From JBBEAM01 sp040882845 (lineage in GTDB: Bacteria; Pseudomonadota; Alphaproteobacteria; Kiloniellales; DSM-21159), in NCBI GenBank assembly GCA_040882845.1, contig JBBEAM010000007.1, forward strand, positions 1,116,001 to 1,180,000: a DNA stretch of 64,000 nt. The letters are read 5' to 3'. Position numbers and translations under genes: made by a program. This document shows positions 53,891-61,782 of this stretch, in pieces (within the stretch, counting starts at the first letter, position 1; every line of letters starts with the position of its first letter). The notes beneath the pieces were generated by a model. The model ran no database searches and had not been told where the DNA came from. It saw nothing but the letters and a program-made list of their open reading frames with translations.

Positions 53891-53921
53891 AAAAGGGCGG
53901 GAACGCGTCAGCGCCCCGCCC
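53891..53921 (-). terminator. Intrinsic terminator between convergent lysR and module B
   Basis: GGGCGGG / CCCGCCC stem (53895-53901 with 53915-53921) around a 13-base loop. Reading leftward, the stem is followed by TTTT (53891-53894) then CAAT. It is 26 bases past the DapA-like stop, so it ends the module B leftward transcript, and may also end lysR. Confidence 0.6.
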
Positions 53922-53946
53922 CTATCCTTCCTTAACCTCGCAGCCG

Positions 53947-54843
53947 TTAGACCAGCCCGGCACGCTCCAGCACGCCGTCGCAGCGCTTCATCACCTCCGG
54001 CGTCGCCGGGGCCATGGGCAGGCGATGCTCGTTCGCCGGCAGGATCCCCATCCGCTTCATCATGTACTTCATGGAGATTGGATTGGTGTCGAAGAACACC
54101 GCCTTGTTGAGCTCGAACAATTCGAAGTGGATCTTGCGCGCGGCCTCCAGGTCGTTAGCCCAGACCGCCTCGCAGATTCCCGCGACCCGGCCCGGCACCA
54201 TGTTGCCGACGGCGTTCATCAGACCGCAGGCGCCGACCGCCATCATCGGGAAGGAAAGATCCTCCAGCCCGACGAAGATCTTCCAGTCGAAGCCGAATTC
54301 GCGCAGCTGTTCGCTGACGAAATCGAGGTCGTTGACCGCGTGCTTCATGCCGACCAGGTTCGGCGCCTGATCCTTGATCCGCTTCAGGGTATCGAGGGTC
54401 ACGGAAACCGCCGTCCGCCCGGGGATGTGATAGATCATCACCGGCTGCTCGACCCGCTTGGCAAGATCGACGTAGTACTCGACCAGGCCATGCTGCGGCG
54501 GCTTGGTGTAGTAGGGCGTGACGATCAGCAGCGCATCGACGCCGAGCTTGGCCGCCTGTTCGCTCAACACCACGGTTTCGGCGTGACTCTGAGAGCCGGT
54601 CGCCGCGACCACGGGCACGCGGCCCTTGACCGTCTCCATCGCCACCTCGACAGCGCGCATCCGCTCCTCGGTGGTCAGGGTCGCCGGCTCCGAAGTGGTG
54701 CCGTTGACCAGCACGCCGTGGGAGCCGCCGCTGACTTGGTGTTCGATCAAGGAAGCATAGGCCTCGTAGTCGACCTCTCCGTTCCGGAAAGGTGTGATAA
54801 CCGGGGGAATCGACCCCTTAATGTCCTGCAATGCGAAATTCAT
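53947..54843 (-). CDS. DapA-family aldolase/lyase (dihydrodipicolinate synthase-like)
   Basis: 298 residues, TIM barrel class I aldolase superfamily. Motifs: GSIPPVITPFRNGEVDYEA, the phosphate/carboxylate loop VLVNGTTSEPATLTTEER (GTTSE where DapA has GTTGE), VTPYYTKPPQHGLVEYY with the catalytic Tyr, MIYHIPGRTAVSVT, and the Schiff-base Lys in LVGMKHAVND. All catalytic residues are kept. The gene lies three bases from the bicupin gene of module B, not among lysine genes, so it more likely cleaves or hydrates a 2-keto acid derived from ring cleavage. True DapA activity cannot be excluded. Confidence 0.85.
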   Translation of the reverse strand: MNFALQDIKGSIPPVITPFRNGEVDYEAYASLIEHQVSGGSHGVLVNGTTSEPATLTTEERMRAVEVAMETVKGRVPVVAATGSQSHAETVVLSEQAAKLGVDALLIVTPYYTKPPQHGLVEYYVDLAKRVEQPVMIYHIPGRTAVSVTLDTLKRIKDQAPNLVGMKHAVNDLDFVSEQLREFGFDWKIFVGLEDLSFPMMAVGACGLMNAVGNMVPGRVAGICEAVWANDLEAARKIHFELFELNKAVFFDTNPISMKYMMKRMGILPANEHRLPMAPATPEVMKRCDGVLERAGLV

Positions 54844-54846
54844 TCC

Positions 54847-55944
54847 TCAGCTTGCCTTCCGATTGGTCTCGAAGCCGGCCTGCTTGCCCAGCACGGCGGC
54901 CGGCTTTTTCAGGCTTTCCTGCCAGAGCAGCGACTCCATGAAGATGTTCAACGGCTGGTCCTGAACCGTCAGTTCGTAGACCGGCTCGTCGTAGGAGGCG
55001 TGGTTATGCACCGCCCAGCCCGGCGCGGAAAGCATAAGATCGCCCGCCTTCCATTCGACGGTCTTGCCCTCGACCGTGCTGCGGCCGGAGCCGGAGAAGT
55101 AGTAGTTGATCGCCGCGGAGATGTGGCGGTGCGGCCGGTCGACAATCTTCGGCGGCCGCACGGTCATGGTGGCGAAGAAGTTCGGCGTGGTGCCGTTGGT
55201 GCGCCCAGTCATCGGGTTGTGCAGCAGGTAGAGCCGCCGGCCGATGTACTCCTTGCCCAGCGCCTGCAACTTGTCCAGGTGATGCTTGACCTCCTCCCAG
55301 GGCCAGTGCAGCGCCTTGGATTCCACGGTCGGCGGATTGATCAGCCGCTCGTAAGGCATCATCCAGGCGCCCTCGTCGTTGAGCTGGAAGGTTCCGAAGG
55401 GACTCTGCCGGCGCGGATCGTCGGCCCCCTCCTCCTCTTCTTCGGAGGCCTTGACCTCCTCGAGCAGCGGCGGATCGCTCTCCTCGACGTGGACGTTCAT
55501 CAGTTCCAGCAGCGCCGCATTGGAATAGGTCAGGCGCACCTGCAGATCCTCTCCGTCGTTGACGTGACGGTAGGTCGCGTAGGAGGGATGGTTCCAGACG
55601 TCGTACTGGGAAAAGCCGATCCGCTTGCCATCGACTACGGTGTGACCGCTGCCGCCGATGCAGAAGTTGACCTCGGTGGCGTTGTGGCGGAAGGGCACGG
55701 TCTGCTCGCCGGGTTTGAGCACCGACAGGGTGACGCGGATGCCTGGCGCAAGGCCCAGGCCGGGCTTGCTCGCCTTGGGATGCACGATCAGCGCCTGCCT
55801 GCGGCCATCCGCCGGTTCCGGAAGATCCGCCAGGCGCGCGACCTCGGCATCGATCTCCTCTTTGGTGATGACGATCGGCTCCCAGAAGTCATGCGCCTCG
55901 GGTTCGTGGTTCGTGCGGTCGACGAAACGTTGGTTGGCGGTCAT
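54847..55944 (-). CDS. Bicupin, gentisate-dioxygenase-like ring-cleavage candidate (module B)
   Basis: 365 residues, paralogue of the module A bicupin over its whole length. The N-terminal cupin (PGEQTVPFRHNATEVNFCIGG, GFSQYDVWNHPS) keeps a single His but not the H-x-H pair. The C-terminal cupin has RPHRHISAAINYYFSGSG and AGDLMLSAPGWAVHNHAS. An acidic insert (KASEEEEEGADDP) lies between the domains. The C-terminal location of the metal motif is shared by both copies. The ATG at 55944 has AAGGAGG upstream. It sits between a CMD-like protein and a DapA-like enzyme. Confidence 0.8.
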   Translation of the reverse strand: MTANQRFVDRTNHEPEAHDFWEPIVITKEEIDAEVARLADLPEPADGRRQALIVHPKASKPGLGLAPGIRVTLSVLKPGEQTVPFRHNATEVNFCIGGSGHTVVDGKRIGFSQYDVWNHPSYATYRHVNDGEDLQVRLTYSNAALLELMNVHVEESDPPLLEEVKASEEEEEGADDPRRQSPFGTFQLNDEGAWMMPYERLINPPTVESKALHWPWEEVKHHLDKLQALGKEYIGRRLYLLHNPMTGRTNGTTPNFFATMTVRPPKIVDRPHRHISAAINYYFSGSGRSTVEGKTVEWKAGDLMLSAPGWAVHNHASYDEPVYELTVQDQPLNIFMESLLWQESLKKPAAVLGKQAGFETNRKAS

Positions 55945-55972
55945 CTTTCAAGTCCTCCTTAGCAATCCGAAC

Positions 55973-56530
55973 CTAACCCTTGTCGCCGTCGAAGATCGAC
56001 GGCACCGGCGGGTCCAGGGCCAGCGTGTTCACGGTCATGGCATGTACAGTGTAGCGCCCGACCAGCATCAGCACTGCGAGGGCCTGCTCGTGGCCGATGG
56101 AATCGATCAGCCGGTCGAAAATTCGGCGGCTGGCCTCCCAATCGCGCTCGAGCAGGGCCAACGCGATGCGCTGCACATCCTTTTCCTTCTCGCTCATCTC
56201 GCCTGAAGCGTCGGGGTCGATGCGGTTGACCTCGGCGATCCAGACGCGGGAGAAGCCGAGCTTTTCCGACAGGCGCTCATGCTGGTTGCGCTCGTAGTCG
56301 TTGCACATCACCCCGGCGACAGTTAGCGCCCCGACCTCGGTCAGATTCTTCGCCAGCACGCCCTTCAGATTCTCGGTGAAGTCGATGAAGGGCAGCAGGA
56401 CCGTCGGGATGTGCCCGGTGACCTTGAAGAACTCGCCGAGATAGTTCAGGCGCTCGACCCGGGGACGCAGCGCTTCCTTGAGGTCGCCCTCCAGATCTTC
56501 GAATTCGAGGCGGGGAATCTTGCTGCTCAC
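55973..56530 (-). CDS. Carboxymuconolactone decarboxylase-like (CMD fold) protein, copy 2, GTG start
   Basis: 185 residues. Paralogue of the protein at 43258: IPRLEFEDLEGDLKEALRPRVERLNYLGEFF, the core GVMCNDYERNQHERLSEKLGFSRVWI, and the end PPVPSIFDGD. The first Cys of the CxxC seen in copy 1 is Val here (V-M-C), so a thiol redox role is unlikely and a lyase-type role is favoured. The GTG at 56530 follows AGAGGAG with six bases spacing. It precedes the bicupin gene by 28 bases. Confidence 0.82.
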   Translation of the reverse strand: MSSKIPRLEFEDLEGDLKEALRPRVERLNYLGEFFKVTGHIPTVLLPFIDFTENLKGVLAKNLTEVGALTVAGVMCNDYERNQHERLSEKLGFSRVWIAEVNRIDPDASGEMSEKEKDVQRIALALLERDWEASRRIFDRLIDSIGHEQALAVLMLVGRYTVHAMTVNTLALDPPVPSIFDGDKG

Positions 56531-56642
56531 GTAAGCTCCTCTGTGCCGTTAATCCCTGGCCGCTTCTGCCAGATATATGGATATCTAAGTTTTTCATCAA
56601 TCGCCGGCTGCTTGCAGCAGGCGCCTCGGCCCTGCCCTTGGA

Positions 56643-57152
56643 TCAATCGGACCAATGGGCGATCAGGTTCTGCTTCATCTTCGACAGCGCCTTCTTGAGC
56701 TGCCGGATTTCCGTCTCGGAAACGCCTTCCAGGGCCAGCTGATTGGTCGCATAGGCGGCGGGCAGCAGCTTGCCCTTCAAGTTTCGTCCCTTGCGCGTTA
56801 GCCGCACGATCCGACGGCGCCGGTCGTTGGGGTCGCGTTCCCGCTTGACCAGGCCGCGCCGCTCCATCGACGCCAGGGCGGAGACCGTTGTCGGCTCCAT
56901 CATCCCAATGCGGCGGGATAGCTCGCGCTGCGTCAGCCCCTCCTCCTCCCAGAGTGCCCGCAGGAAGAACCACATCCCCATGGAAACCTTCTCATGCGCC
57001 AGGCGGCTGCCGAGCTCCCGCGCGAAGGCCCGATAGGTATCGCGCAGCATGTAGCCGACACTGTCTTCGGGCTTGAATTCGAACTCTGCTGCCTCCGGCC
57101 GCTCCGGTCTGGCGATGCCGGCAGCGGCGATCCGCTTGCTGGTACGCTCCAC
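56643..57152 (-). CDS. MarR-family transcriptional regulator, GTG start
   Basis: 169 residues. The GTG at 57152 follows GGAGGAG with six bases spacing; the longer frame upstream is not protein-like. The winged helix region includes SMGMWFFLRALWEEEGLTQRELSRRIG, MEPTTVSALASMERRGLVKRERDPNDRRRR (recognition helix and wing with the D-x-R motif) and IVRLTRKGRNL. Short N- and C-terminal helices would form the dimer. It is transcribed away from the TAXI transporter genes, across a region with several dyads, and likely represses both sides until an aromatic ligand binds. Confidence 0.9.
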   Translation of the reverse strand: MERTSKRIAAAGIARPERPEAAEFEFKPEDSVGYMLRDTYRAFARELGSRLAHEKVSMGMWFFLRALWEEEGLTQRELSRRIGMMEPTTVSALASMERRGLVKRERDPNDRRRRIVRLTRKGRNLKGKLLPAAYATNQLALEGVSETEIRQLKKALSKMKQNLIAHWSD

Positions 57153-57288
57153 CCAGTTCTCCTCCCCCGCGCTACGAATTCTCCGGTCATCGCACGATGC
57201 GGTGCCTCTCCTGACAGTGCATCGCGGGGCATCGAGTTGCCAACCGCCGTACAGCGGGGCGGTTGCGTTGACGCTCACCAGACACGAT

Positions 57289-57326
57289 GATAACGTTTAA
57301 TCGTTAGGATCCTAAGTATTGTTATC
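57289..57326. promoter_or_regulatory. Nested palindromes between marR and the TAXI operon, candidate MarR operators
   Basis: Three overlapping dyads: TAACG-N6-CGTTA (57291-57306, TTAA core), the perfect 12-bp palindrome TTAGGATCCTAA (57304-57315) and the outer arms GATAAC/GTTATC (57289-57294 and 57321-57326). Size and spacing fit MarR-type dimers. The site lies about 140 bases from the marR start and 100 from the TAXI start. It is the most symmetric stretch of the window. Confidence 0.55.
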
Positions 57327-57334
57327 GCAAAAAA

Positions 57335-57369
57335 TCCGGAGGGTCCATACGCAGGGTTTTCCGGAGGGT
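57335..57369 (+). repeat. Direct repeat TCCGGAGGGT in the leader of the TAXI gene
   Basis: Two identical 10-base copies at 57335-57344 and 57360-57369. Because TCCGGA is self-complementary, the copies can also pair with each other, with flanking GCAAAA and TTTTGC adding to a possible leader hairpin. Function unknown; the copies mimic ribosome sites but are 55 or more bases from the ATG. Confidence 0.35.
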
Positions 57370-57424
57370 TTTGCAAGCCGAAGAAGCAGCGAAACCGAAT
57401 GCCAAGCACCCTAGGGAGGATACG

Positions 57425-58408
57425 ATGCGCAAGTTGCTGAGCGTTGCCGCCTTTGCGGCGGTCACTGCCCTGGCCCTACCGGCCGCGGCCCAAAGCTACA
57501 ATCTCACTCTCGCGGGCGCCAGCCCGGGCGGCCTCTGGTCCCTGCTCGGCGCCGGAATCGACGGCGCGGTGAAACAAGCCTATCCAGGCTCCACGGTGAC
57601 CTACCAGACCTCGGGCGGCGGCTTCGCCAACATCGCCGTGTTGCAGCGCGACGAGGCCGAACTCGGCATCGTTCACGATGCCGAGTTGCTGGTCGCAAAG
57701 AACGGCGGCGAACCCTTTAGCGAGCCGATCGAGGATATGCGGGTCATCAGCTATCTCTACACCTGGGCGCCGATGCACTTTCTGATCCGCAAGGACTTCG
57801 CCGAAGAGCATGGCATCGAGTCCTTTTCCGATCTCGCCGAAAAGCAGGCTCCGGCCCGCATCGCGATCAACAAGCAGGGCAACATCGCCGCGCCGGTCGC
57901 CGTCAACATGCTTTCCCATCTGGGCATCACAGAGGAGCAGCTCGAGGATTGGGGCGGCGATCTGATCTACGCAGCATCCGGCGAGCAAACCAACCTGATG
58001 CAGGACCGGCGTGTCGACGTGATCCTGAACTCGCTGTTCGTCAACCACCGCTCGATCAATCAGGCGGCCGAAGCCGTGGACTTGCTGCTGCTGCCGGTCT
58101 CCGCCGAGGTGACCGAAGCCACCAATGCCGACATGGGCACGCAGACCTTCACCATCCCCGGCGGCTCCTATGGCTTTCAGCCGGACGATGTCGTCATGCC
58201 GAGCCTGGGCGCCGCGCTTGTCGTGCGGGCCGACATGAGCGAGGAGGATGCCTACAACCTCACCAAGGCGCTGTTCGAGAACTACGAAGCCCTGGCCAAT
58301 GTGCACAAGGCGATGAACGCCCTGACGCCGGAAATCATGGCCTCGCAGAAGGTCGTCCCCTATCACGACGGGGCGAAGAAGTACCTCGAAGAAGCGGGCT
58401 TGATGTAA
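57425..58408 (+). CDS. TAXI-family TRAP solute-binding protein (module B)
   Basis: 327 residues. The start at 57425 follows GGGAGGATACG and gives a signal peptide (RKLLSVAAFAAVTALALPAAAQS). The mature part has YNLTLAGASPGGLWSLLGAGIDGAVKQAYPG, YQTSGGGFANIAVLQRDEAELGIVHDAEL and ARIAINKQGNIAAPVAVNMLSHLG, the pattern of TAXI-type (TRAP-associated extracytoplasmic immunogenic) proteins, which differ from DctP in fold details. It is followed by a fused permease. A hairpin after the gene may raise its expression over the permease. The ligand is unknown; gene order suggests an aromatic acid. Confidence 0.9.
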   Translation: MRKLLSVAAFAAVTALALPAAAQSYNLTLAGASPGGLWSLLGAGIDGAVKQAYPGSTVTYQTSGGGFANIAVLQRDEAELGIVHDAELLVAKNGGEPFSEPIEDMRVISYLYTWAPMHFLIRKDFAEEHGIESFSDLAEKQAPARIAINKQGNIAAPVAVNMLSHLGITEEQLEDWGGDLIYAASGEQTNLMQDRRVDVILNSLFVNHRSINQAAEAVDLLLLPVSAEVTEATNADMGTQTFTIPGGSYGFQPDDVVMPSLGAALVVRADMSEEDAYNLTKALFENYEALANVHKAMNALTPEIMASQKVVPYHDGAKKYLEEAGLM

Positions 58409-58434
58409 GCTTTCAACGCTTGGCGGCCTCGATC

Positions 58435-58462
58435 GGGGCGGGAGAAATATCCCGCCCCTTTT
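58435..58462 (+). terminator. Hairpin with T-tract between binding protein and permease genes (attenuator)
   Basis: GGGGCGGGA / TCCCGCCCC, a 9-bp perfect stem with loop GAAATA, followed by TTTT. It has the form of an intrinsic terminator but sits inside the transport operon. It most likely lets only part of transcription pass to the permease and Rieske genes, giving excess binding protein. Confidence 0.65.
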
Positions 58463-58516
58463 GGCCGTGCCGCATCCACAACCGGCGCTGCGCGCCGCCG
58501 CTTGGCAAGGCAGTAG

Positions 58517-60445
58517 ATGTCCACTGTTAAGGCGTTTTTCTCTTCGACCGGCGCCCGCCGCAAGCTCGGCGGACCACTACGCCATGTCGTGCAAGCCTAT
58601 GCGGCGCTGATCGCGGTGCTCGTCGTCTATACGACGGTGCTGACTTACGTCGACCTCTTCGCCATGACCATCGCCTTCCTATCGGCGATGCTGTCGCTGG
58701 TGTTTCTCGTCATCGGTCCCCTGGAAAGTTCCGACAAGGAAAAACCGAACCTTTTCGATTACGCGGCCTCGCTCTCCTCGATCGCGGCCGGTCTGTATTT
58801 CTTCATCGAGTCGGAACGGATCATCACCCGCATTACGCTGCTGCACCAGCTCACCGAGTTCGACCTGCTCTTCGGCTCGCTGCTGGTGATTCTCACGCTG
58901 GAGGCGACGCGCCGCTCCGTGGGGATCGGCCTGACCGTGATCGTCGTCCTGTTCATGCTCTACAATCTTTTCGGCCATCTTCTGCCGGGCAAGATCGGGC
59001 ACGGCTACATCTCCTACAATCACTTCCTCGACATCATGGTCTTCACCACGGACGGCATCTTCGGCGTGCCGATCCGCGTGGCCGCGACCTATGCTTTTCT
59101 CTTTGTGCTCTTCGGCACCTTCCTGGCAAAGGCTGGAGGCTCCGACTTCTTCTTCGAGCTCGCCGCTGCGATCAGCGGCAAATCGGCGGGAGGGCCGGCC
59201 AAGATCGCTGTGGTTTCCTCGGGCCTCTACGGCACGCTATCCGGCAGCCCGACATCGGATGTCGTGGTCACGGGATCGGTCACCATCCCGATGATGAAAC
59301 GCCTGGGCTATCCTCCAGCCCTGGCCGGCGCAGTCGAGGTTGCCGCCTCGACCGGCGGCAGTCTACTGCCGCCGGTGATGGGCACGGCCGCCTTCATCAT
59401 GGTGGAGTTCACAGGCATCGAGTACCGCGAGGTGATTATCTCGGCGATCATGCCGGCGCTGCTGTTCTATCTCTGTGTTTTCCTACAGGTGCATCTGCGC
59501 TCGCTCAAGCTCGGCCTGCGCGGCATGGACGCGGATGAACTGCCGAGCCTGCGCAAGACGATGGGCAATGGCGGGCTCTTCCTCGTGCCGCTGGCGGTCC
59601 TTGTCGTCGCCCTGCTGATGGGCTATTCGCCGACCTTCGTCGCGGTCTTTGCGGCGCTCAGCGTGATCGTCGTCGCCGCGGCGAAGAAATCCACCCGCAT
59701 GGGCCTGATCAAGATCTACCAGTGCCTGGCAGAAACCACGATGCGGATGATTCCCGTGGTCGGCGCCTGCGCCGCAGCGGGCTTGGTGATCGGCGGGCTG
59801 ACGATGACCGGCCTTGGCGGCAAGGTGACTGACCTGGTGCTGCTGCTGGCCGGACAGAACGCCCTTGGTGCGCTGGTCATCGCCGCATTGATGGCGATCA
59901 TCCTGGGCATGGGCATGCCAACCCCAGCGGCCTTCGCCCTGGCTTATATCTTCGTCAGCGGCACCATCGTCGAACTCGGCTTTTCGGTGATGGGCACCAA
60001 CATGTTTCTGCTCTACTTCTCGGTGCTCTCAGCGATGACCCCGCCTGTCGCGGTGGCCGCCTTCGCCGCCGCCGCGATCGCCGACGCCAACCCGCTGGAG
60101 ATCGCCGTCAAGGCGGTGCGCCTGGCGATCACCGCCTTCGTCATTCCCTTCGCCTTCATCTACGGCGAGGGCATCCTGCTGATCGGCGATCCGGTCGATA
60201 TCCTCCATCATTGCCTGACCGCCACGGCGGGCGTGGTGTTGATGGGCATCGGCTGCGAAGGCTATCTGCGCGACCGCCTGCCTGTGCAGGCGCGCATCCT
60301 GGTCGGCGCCAGCGGGCTCTTCCTGATCGTGCCGTTGCTATACACCACGCTGGCCGCGGCCGGGCTGTTGCTGGCGGCGCTGCTGTTCAGCGCAGAGCTC
60401 CGGCATCAGATCCTGAACCGGAAAGCTGTTGAGAAAAATACTTAG
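58517..60445 (+). CDS. Fused TRAP permease (4TM/12TM, DctQM-like) for the TAXI system
   Basis: 642 residues with about 16-17 membrane helices. The N-terminal ~170 residues form the small-permease part (VVQAYAALIAVLVVYTTVLTYVDLF). The rest is the large permease with AATYAFLFVLFGTFLAKAGG, SSGLYGTLSGSPTSDVVVTGSVTIPMMKRLGY, AASTGGSLLPPVMGTAAFIMVEF, LAETTMRMIPVVGACAAAGLVIGGLTMTGLG and GMGMPTPAAFALAYIFV. This fusion is standard for TAXI TRAP transporters. It is 108 bases after the binding protein, separated by a hairpin, and 66 bases before the second Rieske alpha gene. Confidence 0.92.
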   Translation: MSTVKAFFSSTGARRKLGGPLRHVVQAYAALIAVLVVYTTVLTYVDLFAMTIAFLSAMLSLVFLVIGPLESSDKEKPNLFDYAASLSSIAAGLYFFIESERIITRITLLHQLTEFDLLFGSLLVILTLEATRRSVGIGLTVIVVLFMLYNLFGHLLPGKIGHGYISYNHFLDIMVFTTDGIFGVPIRVAATYAFLFVLFGTFLAKAGGSDFFFELAAAISGKSAGGPAKIAVVSSGLYGTLSGSPTSDVVVTGSVTIPMMKRLGYPPALAGAVEVAASTGGSLLPPVMGTAAFIMVEFTGIEYREVIISAIMPALLFYLCVFLQVHLRSLKLGLRGMDADELPSLRKTMGNGGLFLVPLAVLVVALLMGYSPTFVAVFAALSVIVVAAAKKSTRMGLIKIYQCLAETTMRMIPVVGACAAAGLVIGGLTMTGLGGKVTDLVLLLAGQNALGALVIAALMAIILGMGMPTPAAFALAYIFVSGTIVELGFSVMGTNMFLLYFSVLSAMTPPVAVAAFAAAAIADANPLEIAVKAVRLAITAFVIPFAFIYGEGILLIGDPVDILHHCLTATAGVVLMGIGCEGYLRDRLPVQARILVGASGLFLIVPLLYTTLAAAGLLLAALLFSAELRHQILNRKAVEKNT

Positions 60446-60511
60446 TCATCTATCTATTAAGGAGCGGGGGACGCAAGTTCCTGCTCCAAACGCGGCAAAG
60501 AGGTAAAAGCA

Positions 60512-61780
60512 ATGTCGAGCGCGATCGGCCGTCCAAGGCTGCCCGAGGAAGGACGCAACGACACCCGGAGGCGCTGGCCCGAAGAAGGCCTGACGCGGGT
60601 GCCCTACTGGGTTTACTCGGACCCCGAGATCTACCGCCAGGAGCAGGAGCGAATCTTCTGCGGTCCAGCGTGGAGCTTCGTCGCCCTGGAGTGCGAGATC
60701 GCGCAGCCCGGCGACTTCAAACGCACCTACATCGGCGACCGTCCGATCGTGGTGACCCGCGGCAAGGACGGCGAGGTCAACGTCTTCGTCAACCGCTGCG
60801 CCCACCGCGGCGTGCAGTTCTGCCGCGAGCAGCGCGGCAACACCAAGGAGTTCGTCTGCCCCTACCATCAGTGGTCCTATGACCTGCAGGGCAATCTTCT
60901 GGGCGTACCCTTCAAGCGCGGGGTAAAGAAAAAGGGCGGCATGCCGCCGGAGTTCGACACCAAGCAACACGGGCTGCGCAAGCTGCGCGTGGCGGTGCGT
61001 CATGGCGTGGTTTTTGCCACCTTTTCCGAGGAGACCCCAAGCTTCGAGGACTACCTGGGCGAGACCATGCTCAGCTGGTTCGACAGGGTTTTCGATGGCC
61101 GCAAGCTGATGCTGCTCGGTTACTCCCGGCAGCTGATCCCGGCCAACTGGAAGCTGATGTTCGAGAACATCAAGGACCCCTATCACGCCAGCCTGCTGCA
61201 TGTTTTTCTGGTCACCTTCGGGTTGTTCCGGGCCGACAACCCCTCCCACGTGCAGATGGATGAGACCGGGCGCCACGGCGTACTGGTCAGCCGCAAGGGC
61301 GAGCAGAAGAAGACCGAGGATCTCTCGGACATGCGCAATTTCCGCGAGAACATGAAGCTCAACGATCCCAAGCTGCTGACGCCGGTCAAGGAATTCCCCG
61401 GAGACGCCACGGTGGTGATGCAGACGCTCTGGCCGAACCTGATCGTCCAGCAGCAGTCGAACACCCTGGCGATGCGCCAGCTGGTGACCCGCGGGCCAGA
61501 GTCCTTCGAGCTTGCCTGGACCTTCTTCGGCTACGAAGACGACGACGAGGAGATGACCCAGATCCGGCTGCGTCAGGCCAACCTGATGGGCCCCTCCGGG
61601 CTGGTGTCGATCGACGACAGCGAGGTGATGCAGTTCTCCCAGGAAGGCATCTCCTCCTACCCCGAGGAGGCCGGCGTACTGGAGATGGGCGGCAGCGGCC
61701 GCGAAGACCAGGATCACATCGTCACCGAGTCCCCGATCCGCGCCTTCTATGACTACTACCGCCAGGTCATGGAGCTTTAA
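60512..61780 (+). CDS. Rieske non-heme iron oxygenase, alpha subunit (module B)
   Basis: 422 residues, paralogue of the module A alpha subunit. Rieske ligands are in NRCAHRGVQFC and FVCPYHQWSYDLQG. The mononuclear iron site is ENIKDPYHASLLH. It shares RVPYWVYSDPEIYRQEQERIF and LLGYSRQLIPANWKLMFEN with copy 1. SWTFFGYED-like and LMGPSGLVSIDDSEV complete the catalytic domain. Sequence features point to the terephthalate/salicylate-5/anthranilate oxygenase group. It is co-transcribed with the TAXI transporter and its beta subunit; no electron-transfer partner lies nearby. Confidence 0.91.
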   Translation: MSSAIGRPRLPEEGRNDTRRRWPEEGLTRVPYWVYSDPEIYRQEQERIFCGPAWSFVALECEIAQPGDFKRTYIGDRPIVVTRGKDGEVNVFVNRCAHRGVQFCREQRGNTKEFVCPYHQWSYDLQGNLLGVPFKRGVKKKGGMPPEFDTKQHGLRKLRVAVRHGVVFATFSEETPSFEDYLGETMLSWFDRVFDGRKLMLLGYSRQLIPANWKLMFENIKDPYHASLLHVFLVTFGLFRADNPSHVQMDETGRHGVLVSRKGEQKKTEDLSDMRNFRENMKLNDPKLLTPVKEFPGDATVVMQTLWPNLIVQQQSNTLAMRQLVTRGPESFELAWTFFGYEDDDEEMTQIRLRQANLMGPSGLVSIDDSEVMQFSQEGISSYPEEAGVLEMGGSGREDQDHIVTESPIRAFYDYYRQVMEL

Positions 61781-61782
61781 GG

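Noticed and set aside
53947..54843. Lysine biosynthesis dapA
   Set aside because: Catalytic residues fit the family, but position in the module B operon and GTTSE instead of GTTGE make a catabolic aldolase more likely, so no gene symbol was given.
54025..55962. A 645-codon open frame on the plus strand opposite the DapA-like and bicupin genes
   Set aside because: It is antisense to two genes with clear family motifs. In this GC-rich DNA the opposite strand often stays open; the translation is H/D/R-rich with no domain.
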